DNA from: Paenibacillus sp. 1781tsa1
GTDB taxonomy: Bacteria; Bacillota; Bacilli; Paenibacillales; Paenibacillaceae
Length of the DNA stretch: 64,000 nucleotides
Reading direction: 5' to 3'
Assembly: GCF_024159265.1 (NCBI RefSeq)
Contig: NZ_JAMYWY010000001.1
Coordinates: 682,001 to 746,000 of the forward strand
The notes beneath the pieces were generated by a model. It searched no databases. It saw only the letters and a list, made by a program, of their open reading frames with translations, and had not been told where the DNA came from. The translations under genes were made by a program, and so were the position numbers. Positions 17,240 to 25,417 of the stretch are shown one piece after another. Positions within the stretch are counted from its first letter, which is position 1. Each line of letters opens with the position of its first letter.

Positions 17240-17266
17240 ATAAAAGATTAAGCGGGTGAAGCGTTG

Positions 17267-17665
17267 ATGATATATGGCATTGGTAATGACGTGCTGGAGA
17301 TTGGACGTATGCGGAAATTGCTGTCCGGTCGCCATGCGGAAGCTTTTCTGAAACGAATTTTAACACCAGCAGAGCGGGATATCGCGCTTCTTCGAGGAAA
17401 GCAGATGACGGAGTTTGTATCCGGTCGATTTGCAGCGAAAGAAGCGGTGTCCAAGGCATTTGGCTGCGGTATTGGTGGCGTCATGGGCTTTACTGACATT
17501 GAAGTGCTTCCTGATGGGACAGGACGTCCAGTGGCCTCGCTGTCCAGTCAAGCCTGGGAGCGTCTGCAGCTGCCATACGACAAACAATATGACATACATT
17601 TGAGCATTACGCATCAGACGGAATTGGCAGCGGCCTTTGCGATCGTAGAACAGATGGAAAAGTAG
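17267..17665 (+). CDS. acpS: Holo-[acyl-carrier-protein] synthase
   Basis: The 132-residue enzyme transfers 4'-phosphopantetheine from CoA to acyl carrier protein, which fatty acid synthesis requires. The magnesium-binding motif GIGNDVLEIGR carries Asp8, and the second motif RFAAKEAVSKAFG carries Glu59. ATG 17267 is chosen for homology of the N terminus; the TTG one codon earlier (17264) is also possible. The ribosome site (AGCGGGTG) is weak. It lies 29 bases before mutY, so the two may be co-transcribed. Confidence 0.92.
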   Translation: MIYGIGNDVLEIGRMRKLLSGRHAEAFLKRILTPAERDIALLRGKQMTEFVSGRFAAKEAVSKAFGCGIGGVMGFTDIEVLPDGTGRPVASLSSQAWERLQLPYDKQYDIHLSITHQTELAAAFAIVEQMEK

Positions 17666-17694
17666 TTAGCTTGGCAATAGGAGAGGACGGAAAT

Positions 17695-19059
17695 ATGGGT
17701 TTACAGGAACAGAAACAACACTTCAGCGTGAATTTGCTGGACTGGTATATGATCAACCGACGGGATTTGCCGTGGCGTCGCCACAACAATCCGTATTTCA
17801 CATGGGTATCGGAAATTATGCTTCAGCAGACGAGGGTAGATACGGTCATTCCGTATTTCAATCGTTTTATCGGGAATTTTCCGACCGTGCAGGCACTTGC
17901 GGAAGCACCGGAGGAGGAAGTTCTGAAAAATTGGGAGGGACTTGGTTATTACTCCCGTGCACGAAATCTTCAGGCAGCCGCGAGACAAGTCATGGAGCTG
18001 CACGGAGGCGAGATGCCTCAGGACAAGCAGGCTGTCTTCGCATTAAAAGGGGTTGGCCCCTATACGGCCGGGGCCATTCTCAGCATTGCCTTCAACCAGC
18101 CGCAGCCTGCGGTAGATGGCAATGTCATGCGGGTCCTGTCCCGATACTTCCTCATCGATGAGGACATTATGAAGGGCAGCACCCGGGTGTTGATGGAAGA
18201 GCTCGCAGGAGAGCTCATTCCGGAAGGGCGAGCGCGTGATTTCAATCAGGCGCTGATGGAACTTGGCGCGCTGGTGTGCACGCCCAAAGCGCCGCACTGC
18301 CTGACTTGTCCGGTCATGGAGCAATGTTCCGGGCGCATCGCCGGAAGAGAGCTTACGCTGCCGGTCAAGACCAAGGCGAAGCCGCCGCGCCCTGAGCAGC
18401 GGCTGGTCGCGATTGTGGAGGGCCGCGGGGATCACCGCGGCCAAGTGCTTGTGCGCCAGCGCCCAGAGACGGGCCTGCTGGCCCGGATGTGGGAGCTGCC
18501 GCATGTGCTCGCGGCGCCTGCCGCAGCGAGCAAGAAGGCGGCGCCGCTGGCGGATGAGCCGGCCATGGCATTGCTGGCCGGCAGTCTGTGGGCGGAAGGC
18601 TTCGCTGCCCGCCCGGAAGGGCTGGCTACCCATGCGGAGCATGTGTTCAGTCACATTGTCTGGAGCCTGCAGGTGTACAAGTGTACCGAGCAGGACCAGA
18701 GCAGTGAGCTTCCGCTGATCGCAGCGGAAGCTAGAGCCGCCTACGATGCACAGACGGCAACGAAGGAGGACACAGCCTTGTCATCAGCTGCGTCACCTGA
18801 GTCAGAGACAACACATTCATCGCAGTCAGGCATGCCTGATGCGCAGAACATCTCAACATCGCTTAACGATGGAGAGATGTTGGCGGCATCGGATGGTAGT
18901 GACCTGGCGCTGGTCACTCCGACACTGACAGGGAAAGGCGATGGATTGACCTATCGCTGGATCGGACCGGAAGACATGGATAAGATGGCATTCCCGAATA
19001 TCTTCCTGAAGCTGATCAGCAGTTATTTTGCCGGTGCGTATGATCAAGTGAATGATTAA
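17695..19059 (+). CDS. mutY: A/G-specific adenine DNA glycosylase, with long linker in the C-terminal domain
   Basis: MutY removes adenine mispaired with 8-oxoguanine. The catalytic Glu40 is in SEIMLQQTRV. The helix-hairpin-helix GVGPYTAG is followed by Asp141. The [4Fe-4S] ligands are Cys195, Cys202, Cys205 and Cys211. A NUDIX-like C-terminal domain follows, for 8-oxoG recognition. At 454 residues it is about 80-100 longer than usual; the extra part is a Ser/Thr/Ala-rich low-complexity insert at about residues 333-418, ahead of the final YRWIGPEDMDKMAFP motif. ATG 17695 follows AGGAGAGG. The stretch 18200-18620 is markedly more GC-rich than neighbouring genes. It may be co-transcribed with acpS. 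Confidence 0.92.
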   Translation: MGLQEQKQHFSVNLLDWYMINRRDLPWRRHNNPYFTWVSEIMLQQTRVDTVIPYFNRFIGNFPTVQALAEAPEEEVLKNWEGLGYYSRARNLQAAARQVMELHGGEMPQDKQAVFALKGVGPYTAGAILSIAFNQPQPAVDGNVMRVLSRYFLIDEDIMKGSTRVLMEELAGELIPEGRARDFNQALMELGALVCTPKAPHCLTCPVMEQCSGRIAGRELTLPVKTKAKPPRPEQRLVAIVEGRGDHRGQVLVRQRPETGLLARMWELPHVLAAPAAASKKAAPLADEPAMALLAGSLWAEGFAARPEGLATHAEHVFSHIVWSLQVYKCTEQDQSSELPLIAAEARAAYDAQTATKEDTALSSAASPESETTHSSQSGMPDAQNISTSLNDGEMLAASDGSDLALVTPTLTGKGDGLTYRWIGPEDMDKMAFPNIFLKLISSYFAGAYDQVND

Positions 19060-19068
19060 ATGGGGGAG

Positions 19069-19263
19069 CTAACGAACTCCAGAGGTCTTATCATGTGGAT
19101 ATACCACAATTATAAATTCTAACGAACCTGAGTGACGTTATCTTAGCCAAATCAACCCAAAAGTGCGCATCAAAGCCCGTATTTTGGGAAATAGCTACGC
19201 TGAGATTCGTTAGGTTCGCGATACGATGAAATATGGAGCAATAGCGTGTCCGGGATTCGTTAG
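19069..19263. repeat. 195-bp nested inverted-repeat element, copy 2
   Basis: Starting 9 bases after the mutY stop codon, this element has plus-strand arms a (19069, CTAACGAAC...GTCTTATC) and b (19119, CTAACGAACCTGAGTGACG). Minus-strand arms are c (ends 19213, reverse complement CTAACGAATCTCAGCG) and d (ends 19263, reverse complement CTAACGAATCCCGGACACG). Length and arm offsets (0, 50, 144 and 194) equal those of copy 1 at 1943-2137. Arms b and c pair best, including CCAAA with TTTGG. It again lies between convergent genes. It fills most of the 322-base gap before sodA. Confidence 0.8.
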
Positions 19264-19306
19264 AAAAAAACATCCATTAACTTATAACTATACCGATTGC
19301 GATAGC

Positions 19307-19355
19307 AAAAAGAGAGCCTGATCACGGTCACGATGACCGAATCAGGCTCTCTTTT
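19307..19355. terminator. Strong terminator downstream of sodA (minus strand), possibly bidirectional
   Basis: AAAAGAGAGCCTGAT(CA)CGGTCA pairs with TGACCGAATCAGGCTCTCTTTT across a short loop, with a small mismatch. A and T runs flank both sides. Confidence 0.88.
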
Positions 19356-19381
19356 ATGTTATCTGTTGCATAATAATAGTC

Positions 19382-19993
19382 TTATTTTGCAGAAGCGTAA
19401 CGTTTGTTCACTTCATCCCAGTTGATTACATTCCAGAAAGCACCGATGTAATCAGGACGTTTGTTTTGATATTTCAGGTAGTAAGCGTGCTCCCATACAT
19501 CCAGACCCAGAACCGGAGTCAGACCTTCGAAGAGAGGGCTGTCTTGGTTAGGTGTGCTAGTGATGGACAACTTGCCGTCTTTGCCAACTACGAGCCAAGC
19601 CCAGCCGGAACCGAAGCGAGTTGTAGCTGCTTTAGCGAAATCTTCTTTGAATTTATCAAAGCCACCCAGTTCGCTATCGATTGCTGCTGCGATATCGCCA
19701 GTAGGAGCGCCGCCGCCGTTAGGTCCAATGATTTCCCAGAACAAGCTGTGGTTAGCATGTCCACCACCATTGTTGCGAACCGCTGTGCGGATGCCTTCAG
19801 GTACGCTGTCAAGGTTAGCAATCAGATCTTCCAAGCTTTTTTCTTGCAGTTCAGGAGCGCTTTCCAGAGCTGCGTTCAAGTTAGTTACATAAGTATTGTG
19901 ATGGCGATCGTGGTGGATTTCCATCGTTTGTGCATCGATATGTGGTTCCAGTGCGTCGTTAGCGTAAGGAAGTGCCGGTAATTGAAAAGCCAT
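19382..19993 (-). CDS. sodA: Superoxide dismutase (Mn/Fe family)
   Basis: The 203-residue enzyme converts superoxide to oxygen and hydrogen peroxide. Metal ligands are His27 (MEIHHDRHH), His82 ([10 protein letters not shown]), Asp165 and His169 (LDVWEHAYY). [13 protein letters not shown] is close to Bacillus SodA, which uses manganese; metal preference here is inferred. CAGGAGG lies before the ATG on the minus strand. A second, larger SOD gene is encoded at 27501-28781. The 419-base region upstream, up to the 20413 gene, carries a perfect cre-type site at 20225-20240, too far away to assign safely to either gene. Confidence 0.95.
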   Translation of the reverse strand: MAFQLPALPYANDALEPHIDAQTMEIHHDRHHNTYVTNLNAALESAPELQEKSLEDLIANLDSVPEGIRTAVRNNGGGHANHSLFWEIIGPNGGGAPTGDIAAAIDSELGGFDKFKEDFAKAATTRFGSGWAWLVVGKDGKLSITSTPNQDSPLFEGLTPVLGLDVWEHAYYLKYQNKRPDYIGAFWNVINWDEVNKRYASAK

Positions 19994-20224
19994 AATGAAA
20001 TACCTCCTGAGATTTTAGGTTTTTTTTAAATCAGGTACATATGTAATAATACCCTTGCCACTAATATTAAACCGCATTCGGGCTAATTAAGCAACATTTT
20101 TGTTTATTAAGTCCCCCGAGGCGTTGATCTAATGATGGGCCAGAGATAACAAACATATTTTACCCTTTATGAATATATTTATGTGATTTTAATAGAAAAA
20201 AAAGCAGAAATATGAAGAATCATA

Positions 20225-20240
20225 TTGTAAACGGTTACAA
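20225..20240. promoter_or_regulatory. Catabolite-responsive element (cre)-type site, with a second near-match beside it
   Basis: TTGTAAACGGTTACAA fits the CcpA cre consensus TGWAANCGNTNWCA in full. It is directly followed by TTAAGCGCTTTCAA (20241-20254), a near match on the other strand. A LacI-family operator would look the same. It lies in the sodA-GNAT intergenic region, 173 bases before the GNAT start. Confidence 0.55.
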
Positions 20241-20412
20241 TTAAGCGCTTTCAAAAGAAAATGCGTGTTTTATGGAGTAAAGTATGGTTTAATTGACGAA
20301 GAAGCGGTATTTTCTCGTTTTTTGTCATTATATGAACATTGGGTTTTTGGTAAAAGGGAATTCCTTTTTGTAAAAAACCTCATCTAAGCTAACGAAAAGG
20401 GAGATTTAAGAC

Positions 20413-20838
20413 ATGCACGTTCGTTCCTTTCAGTTGAGTGATGCAAGCCAGATGACGGAGCTTCTCCAGGTTGCACTATCGGAAGAGTGTTATGAGAACA
20501 CGATGGGCCCGTTTGCCCGTCAATTGTCATGGGATTCTGACCTGATCATGGTTGCGGAAGAAGAGGGAGACCTCGTCGGCGCTTTGATCGGTACGATTGA
20601 TCACAACCAGGGTTGCATCTACCGTATTGCGGTACATCCAGACTATCGTCGCCGTGGAGTCGGCAAAACACTTGTCGAGGCTATGGAACAAAGATTCCAG
20701 CAGCGTAAAGTCAGCCAAGTATGGGTGGCGGGTGATGAGCACAACAAAGTAGCCATGCCTCTATATGAAGCTATGGGTTACGGTGCCAATCAGATTATGA
20801 GCGCTTTCCAGAATCTTAGTATTTTGTCTAAAGCTTAG
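20413..20838 (+). CDS. GNAT family N-acetyltransferase
   Basis: The 141-residue single-domain acetyltransferase has its acetyl-CoA binding motif at VHPDYRRRGVGKTLVEAME (about residues 75-93), with the R-R-x-G-V-G loop. The C-terminal PLYEAMGYG is also typical. The acceptor is unknown. GGGAG lies before the ATG. It is transcribed divergently from sodA. The CcpA-type site at 20225 could act on it, which would be odd for such an enzyme. Confidence 0.85.
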   Translation: MHVRSFQLSDASQMTELLQVALSEECYENTMGPFARQLSWDSDLIMVAEEEGDLVGALIGTIDHNQGCIYRIAVHPDYRRRGVGKTLVEAMEQRFQQRKVSQVWVAGDEHNKVAMPLYEAMGYGANQIMSAFQNLSILSKA

Positions 20839-20882
20839 TTTGCATGTTTAAAAAGAAATAAAAAAGATGTTCATTTCATATT

Positions 20883-20933
20883 AGGCATATCTCTTTAACG
20901 TGTAAAAACGTGAGGGATGTGCCTTTCTATTTG
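20883..20933 (+). terminator. Weak terminator-like hairpin after the GNAT gene
   Basis: AGGCATATCTCTTT pairs with GAGGGATGTGCCT using G-U pairs, followed by TTCTATTT. The remaining bases up to 21161 show no coding signal. Confidence 0.45.
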
Positions 20934-21161
20934 TATGAGCGTTCTTTACGTAATATTCCTCTGGTTTTCTCATTCTCTGAACACGCTTCGGTGCCTCCCA
21001 ATTTGATTAGACCACTGCACCTATCCCGGCTGTATACATGATATCCAAGGTATTGGTGCTCATAACCAATTGTTTCACTCTCCCAAATGGAGTAGACTGA
21101 AAAGGAGTATGGTCACCATTTTACAAGTTTAATTCAACTAATTCATAAATGAGGTGTCCCT

Positions 21162-21767
21162 TTGAATTCCAATAATCATTCAATGGAACATATGGTTTCC
21201 GAGGAACGTAATCAACCGCCAAAGCCTGAACAACCGGAGAAATCCTGGGTTGTCGAGCTGTGGGACTGGGTCAAAACGATTGTTGTTGCGTTTGTCATCA
21301 TGATGCTGCTGAATCTGTTTGTGTTTAATCTGTCGATGGTCAAGGGACAGTCCATGCAGCCGACACTGGTTGAGCGAGATCGTCTTTTCGTGAACAAAAT
21401 TGTATATCATCTGGATACACCATCCCGATCCGATGTGATTGTACTTCGTGATCCAAGTGAAGGTGTGGAGAAGAAGGATTTTCTGGTGAAACGGATCGTT
21501 GGACTTCCTGGAGATACCATTGAAGTCAAGGATCACCATCTATATGTGAACGGCGAGCGGCAAGCGGAAACGTACACGGATATCGAAGTGCAGGACCCGG
21601 ATTTTGGCCCAATCACACTGGAGCCGGATCATTTCTTTGTGATGGGGGATAATCGTCATGAAGGCAAAAGTAAGGATAGTCGAGTGTTCGGCAGTATTAC
21701 ATCCGACCAGATTGTAGGCAAGGCTGAATTTATTTTCTGGCCGTTTTCTGAATTGAAGAAATTGTAA
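21162..21767 (+). CDS. lepB: Signal peptidase I
   Basis: The 201-residue membrane protease removes signal peptides from exported proteins. A hydrophilic N terminus of about 35 residues precedes one membrane segment (about 38-60, TIVVAFVIMMLLNLFVF). The catalytic dyad is Ser64 in KGQSMQPTL and Lys110 in FLVKRIVGLPGD. The later box GDNRHEGKSKDSRVFG is conserved. This is the single-span form typical of Bacillus Sip enzymes. The TTG start at 21162 follows GAGGTG closely; ATG 21177 is an alternative without its own ribosome site. Confidence 0.93.
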   Translation: MNSNNHSMEHMVSEERNQPPKPEQPEKSWVVELWDWVKTIVVAFVIMMLLNLFVFNLSMVKGQSMQPTLVERDRLFVNKIVYHLDTPSRSDVIVLRDPSEGVEKKDFLVKRIVGLPGDTIEVKDHHLYVNGERQAETYTDIEVQDPDFGPITLEPDHFFVMGDNRHEGKSKDSRVFGSITSDQIVGKAEFIFWPFSELKKL

Positions 21768-21864
21768 AATGCTGACAGGACAACAACTTCAGACTGCATT
21801 TTGCGTTAAACCATATAGACTCGTTCCGTTTTGAAATCAAGTAAGCAAGGCATATACAGAAATT

Positions 21865-21896
21865 AACGCCTGTCCTCTTACCGTGAGGCGGGCGTT
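21865..21896 (+). terminator. Hairpin between lepB and queG
   Basis: AACGCC(TGT)CCTC pairs with GAGG(CG)GGCGTT, followed by CACTATTT. The T run is poor, so it may be a partial terminator or an mRNA structure. Confidence 0.45.
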
Positions 21897-21939
21897 CACT
21901 ATTTACGGAATACGTGTTGGAAGAAGAGAGGGAAGAGAA

Positions 21940-23829
21940 ATGACGAGCGTACAGACCGGGGCAGCACAGGAAGCCTCCGTATGGGAGAAGTTAAAACAGG
22001 AGATCAAGGCAGCTGGCCCCGGACTGGGCATTGACGATATCGGATTTGCTTCTGCTGATCCCTTTGTTTCCCTGAAGTCGCTGCTGGAGCAGTCGCGGGA
22101 TAAGGGGTATGCTTCAGGTTTTGAAGAGCCGGATATTGAAAAAAGGGTACACCCCGCCTTAAAAGATGGCGAGCCGGCGTCACTGATTGCGATAGCCGTG
22201 GCATACCCATCCAAAATGGTGAATCCACCGAAATCGGAGCCTGGTGCGTATCGCGGCATTTTTGCCCGTTCGGCTTGGGGCCAGGACTATCATCAGGTGC
22301 TGCGTACAGCGATGGACAAGCTGGTAAATTTTATACGTGAACGTGTACCTGAAGCCATGATCGAAAGCATGGTAGACACAGGAGCACTGGTGGATCGTGC
22401 GGTGTCCCAGCGTGCGGGGATTGGTTTTAGTGCCAAGAACTGTGCCATTATATCACCCAAATTCGGTTCATGGATTTTTCTCGGGGAACTGGTGACGAAT
22501 ATTCCGTTTCAACCGGACACTCCTGTGACCGAAGACTGTGGTGAATGTACGAAATGTATCGATGCCTGTCCGACAGGCGCATTGGTGGGGCCGGGACAGT
22601 TGAATTCACAGCGTTGTATTTCTTTTGTAACCCAGACGAAAGGGTTCGTGGATGAAGAATTTATGCTGAAAATAGGCAACCGTCTGTACGGTTGTGACAC
22701 GTGTCAGATTGTCTGTCCGAAGAACCGGGGCAAGAACTGGGATCACCATCCCGAGTTTCACCCCGATCCGGAGATCGTGAAGCCACTCCTGCTGCCGCTA
22801 CTAGATATCGGTAATCGGGAATTCAAGGAACGTTTCGGTCAGAGTTCCGCCGCTTGGCGGGGCAAGAAGCCAATTCAACGCAATGCCGTTATTGCCCTGG
22901 GCAATTTCAAAGACAAAAGTGCTATACCCAAACTTACAGAAGTACTAAAACGTGATCCGCGCCCTGAGTTGCGGGGAACCGCAGCTTGGGCGTTAAGCAG
23001 AATCGGAGGAGAAGACGCCATGAGAGCAATTGGGGAAGCTGCCGCTAACGAACAAGATGGGAACGTACTAAGCATGCTGCAGAAGGCCGAGGAACGACTG
23101 AGTTCGTCCGAGACCTTACCCAAACAGCCACAGGCTGGGCAAATGAGTGAGAAGCAGCCAGAGCAACAAAAAGAACAACAGAAAGAGCACAATGCTTTAC
23201 GGGCGTTACAACAGGATTTGAAAATGGAAGCGGGGATTGAACCGGGTAGTGAGCAGCCTGCACAGCCTGCCAAACTGGAAGCCGCAGCGTGGAGGCCTTC
23301 TGCAGTTACGGGTCTTCATGGCAAGCCCGTATACTATGATGAGGTACTGACACCGATTGGTACACTTACGTTATGCGCGACGGATGAAGGACTGTGTCAC
23401 ATTGATTTTGGCGCATTTCACGTACGTGAAGCTCATCTGCAACAATGGGCACGTACCTGGATTGGCGAGTATCGATATGAGAAGAATGAAGAGAAGCTCA
23501 GCGAAGCTGCAAAGCAGGTACAGCAGTATTTTGCAGGGGAGAGAAAAACGTTCGACTTGCAGCTTGATCAGCTTGGAACACCATTCCAGCTACAAGTATG
23601 GCAAGTTCTGTCCGATATATCTTATGGAGAGGCCTCATCACACCAACAGGTTGCGGAAAAGATCGGCAGACCCAAGGCTGTTCGTGCAGTTCTGGACGCT
23701 ATTAGCAAGAATCCGATTCCGATTATTATTCCCTGTCACCGCATCAGCGGTAAAGACGGTACCCTGGTGGGTTATGTAGGCGGTCTGCAAACCAAGGAGC
23801 AATTGCTCGCATTGGAGCAGCTATCGTAA
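21940..23829 (+). CDS. queG: QueG-Ogt fusion: epoxyqueuosine reductase plus O6-alkylguanine-DNA alkyltransferase
   Basis: The single 629-residue frame holds two enzymes. Residues 1 to about 380 are QueG, the cobalamin-dependent last step of queuosine synthesis in tRNA. It has a DUF1730 region, two [4Fe-4S] sets (Cys200, 203, 206, 210 and Cys226, 252, 255, 259) and HEAT-like repeats (RPELRGTAAWALSRIGG). A Gln/Glu-rich linker (about 380-440) leads to an Ogt/MGMT domain, whose acceptor Cys599 lies in IIIPCHRISGKDG; it repairs alkylated guanine. The two parts are in one frame with no stop codon. ATG 21940 follows GAGAGGGAAG and removes a 19-residue arginine-rich extension. An HD-GYP gene follows 15 bases later. 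Confidence 0.92.
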   Translation: MTSVQTGAAQEASVWEKLKQEIKAAGPGLGIDDIGFASADPFVSLKSLLEQSRDKGYASGFEEPDIEKRVHPALKDGEPASLIAIAVAYPSKMVNPPKSEPGAYRGIFARSAWGQDYHQVLRTAMDKLVNFIRERVPEAMIESMVDTGALVDRAVSQRAGIGFSAKNCAIISPKFGSWIFLGELVTNIPFQPDTPVTEDCGECTKCIDACPTGALVGPGQLNSQRCISFVTQTKGFVDEEFMLKIGNRLYGCDTCQIVCPKNRGKNWDHHPEFHPDPEIVKPLLLPLLDIGNREFKERFGQSSAAWRGKKPIQRNAVIALGNFKDKSAIPKLTEVLKRDPRPELRGTAAWALSRIGGEDAMRAIGEAAANEQDGNVLSMLQKAEERLSSSETLPKQPQAGQMSEKQPEQQKEQQKEHNALRALQQDLKMEAGIEPGSEQPAQPAKLEAAAWRPSAVTGLHGKPVYYDEVLTPIGTLTLCATDEGLCHIDFGAFHVREAHLQQWARTWIGEYRYEKNEEKLSEAAKQVQQYFAGERKTFDLQLDQLGTPFQLQVWQVLSDISYGEASSHQQVAEKIGRPKAVRAVLDAISKNPIPIIIPCHRISGKDGTLVGYVGGLQTKEQLLALEQLS

Positions 23830-23844
23830 GAGCGGGGGACGTTC

Positions 23845-24876
23845 ATGAAGTATGTAAACGTGGAGAGCGTGGAAGCGGGGGAGCTTCTGGGCAAGACGGT
23901 ATATTCCAGTAACGGTACGGTACTGCTGTCCGCCGGAGTCCAGCTCACCGTATATATGGTCAATACGCTGAAGCGTATTGGCGTGACCATGTTATACATC
24001 CAGGATGAAGCGTATAAAGATGTGGAACCAGAGGACATTCTGGATGAAACCACGAAACGGGCAATAATTAACGAAATGAGTGTCACACTCGAATCCATTC
24101 GCTCCGGGAAAGATTGGAGTCCGAGAAAGGTTGCCCTCAGTATAGAGAAGTTGCTGAATGATGTACTGAACGGACGTGAATTGTTAGTGCAACTCACCGA
24201 TATTCGTACCAAAGACAATGCACAGTATGTTCATGCGATGAATGTATGTTTGTTATCTTCGGTCATCGGACTGAATATGGGACTCAATTATAATCAACTG
24301 AAAGACCTCGCTGTGGGGGCATTATTGCATGATATAGGCAAAGTGGGGGAACCTCCGGGCAGTGGCTCGGCTGCGAATTCTTCGCTGCACCATACATGGC
24401 GTGGATTCGAAGTGATTAAGAACAAACGGGAGTTCAGTCTGTTGGTCGCCCATACAGCCCTGCAACATCATGAGCATGTAGATGGTACAGGCATGCCGAG
24501 AGGGATCAAGGGGAGTGACATTCATCTGTTTGCGAGAATCGTTAGTGTGGCTAATATCTATGATAATCTCATTAATGGTTTATCCAAGGACAGTTTGATG
24601 CCACATGAGGCCTGTGAAGAGATGATGGCGTTGTCTGGTACAAAGCTGGATCGGGACATTCTGATTGAGTTCAACAAGAGTGTATCCGTGTATCCCAATG
24701 GTACAGCGGTACGACTGTCTACCAAAGAGACTGGAGTCATTGTGCGTCAACATCGGGGATTGCCCGGCAGACCTGTAATCCGGGTGGCGCGCGGAAGTAC
24801 GCGTTATTCTCTGGATGTGGTGGAAATTGATCTGGCTCAGCATACAACCGTTTTCATTGAAGCCGTCATGACGTAG
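23845..24876 (+). CDS. HD-GYP domain protein, probable cyclic-di-GMP phosphodiesterase
   Basis: The 343-residue protein carries a C-terminal HD-GYP domain. The HD pair is at residues 162-163 in LLHDIGKVG, followed by HHEHVDGTGMPRG at about 208-220, where Met replaces the usual Tyr of GYP. Such proteins cleave cyclic-di-GMP, and the substitution still occurs in the family. The first 110 residues (VNVESVEAGELLGKTVYSSN) resemble the N-terminal domain often found with HD-GYP in Firmicutes. No receiver or membrane segment is seen. The gene starts 15 bases after queG-ogt and is probably co-transcribed with it. RBS: GAGCGGGGG. Confidence 0.85.
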   Translation: MKYVNVESVEAGELLGKTVYSSNGTVLLSAGVQLTVYMVNTLKRIGVTMLYIQDEAYKDVEPEDILDETTKRAIINEMSVTLESIRSGKDWSPRKVALSIEKLLNDVLNGRELLVQLTDIRTKDNAQYVHAMNVCLLSSVIGLNMGLNYNQLKDLAVGALLHDIGKVGEPPGSGSAANSSLHHTWRGFEVIKNKREFSLLVAHTALQHHEHVDGTGMPRGIKGSDIHLFARIVSVANIYDNLINGLSKDSLMPHEACEEMMALSGTKLDRDILIEFNKSVSVYPNGTAVRLSTKETGVIVRQHRGLPGRPVIRVARGSTRYSLDVVEIDLAQHTTVFIEAVMT

Positions 24877-25041
24877 CTTGTGTGCGGTTCAACTGGAAAA
24901 TCCGTTTGCTCAAGGCGTGCGGAAATGCTATGATACTTTCAGGAAATCCGGTCTGTGTCAGGTTTGCAACATGTGCGCTTAACATCATGAATTGACACGG
25001 ATTATCAGGCTTTTTAGAATGCATACAGAGGTGTCTAAGAG

Positions 25042-25305
25042 ATGGATATTGTTATACCGATTATCACATTGATTGTTGGTCTGGTCGGGGGATTTTTCAT
25101 CGGGGTGTTCTACTTGCGTAAACAACTCGAGAAAATGCAAAGCAATCCGGACATGCTTCAGAAAATGGCGAAGCAAATGGGCTACAACCTGAATGGCAAG
25201 CAAATGCAGCGTGCCCAGCAGATGATGAAGAATCAGCAGCCAGGAGCGAAAATGCCTCAGCCGCAACAGCATCCTGCGCGTAAAAGTTCGGGCCGCCGAA
25301 AATAA
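25042..25305 (+). CDS. yneF: YneF family membrane protein (UPF0154)
   Basis: The 87-residue protein has one N-terminal membrane helix (IVIPIITLIVGLVGGFFIG). The family motif YLRKQLEKMQSNPDMLQKMAKQMG follows in parts at residues 29-53, and then a Gln/Met/Pro-rich tail. The role is unknown across the family. GAGGTGTCTAAGAG precedes the ATG. The last 25 residues extend beyond the usual about 72-residue length and are basic. Confidence 0.85.
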   Translation: MDIVIPIITLIVGLVGGFFIGVFYLRKQLEKMQSNPDMLQKMAKQMGYNLNGKQMQRAQQMMKNQQPGAKMPQPQQHPARKSSGRRK

Positions 25306-25332
25306 TAGCAGGGAATGGCTGCTTAAATTGCG

Positions 25333-25392
25333 TGTTCAAAAAGTTGAGTTTTCAGTACCTGAAGCGAACTTTTTGAACAACCTCTTACAGTA
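25333..25392. repeat. Short dispersed hairpin repeat, copy 2 (upstream of folE)
   Basis: GTTCAAAAAGTT and AACTTTTTGAAC form a perfect 12-bp inverted repeat around TTTTCAGTACCTGAAGCG. It ends AACCTCTTACAGTA. The order of blocks matches 17179-17239. It lies between yneF and folE, 25 bases before the folE start. Confidence 0.7.
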
Positions 25393-25417
25393 GTGGTTCG
25401 AAAGGAGGCGTTCGGCA

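Noticed and set aside
18043..18654. A 203-codon minus-strand frame inside mutY
   Set aside because: High GC removes stop codons in this stretch. The product is Arg/Gln/His-rich without motifs, and the mutY frame is certain.
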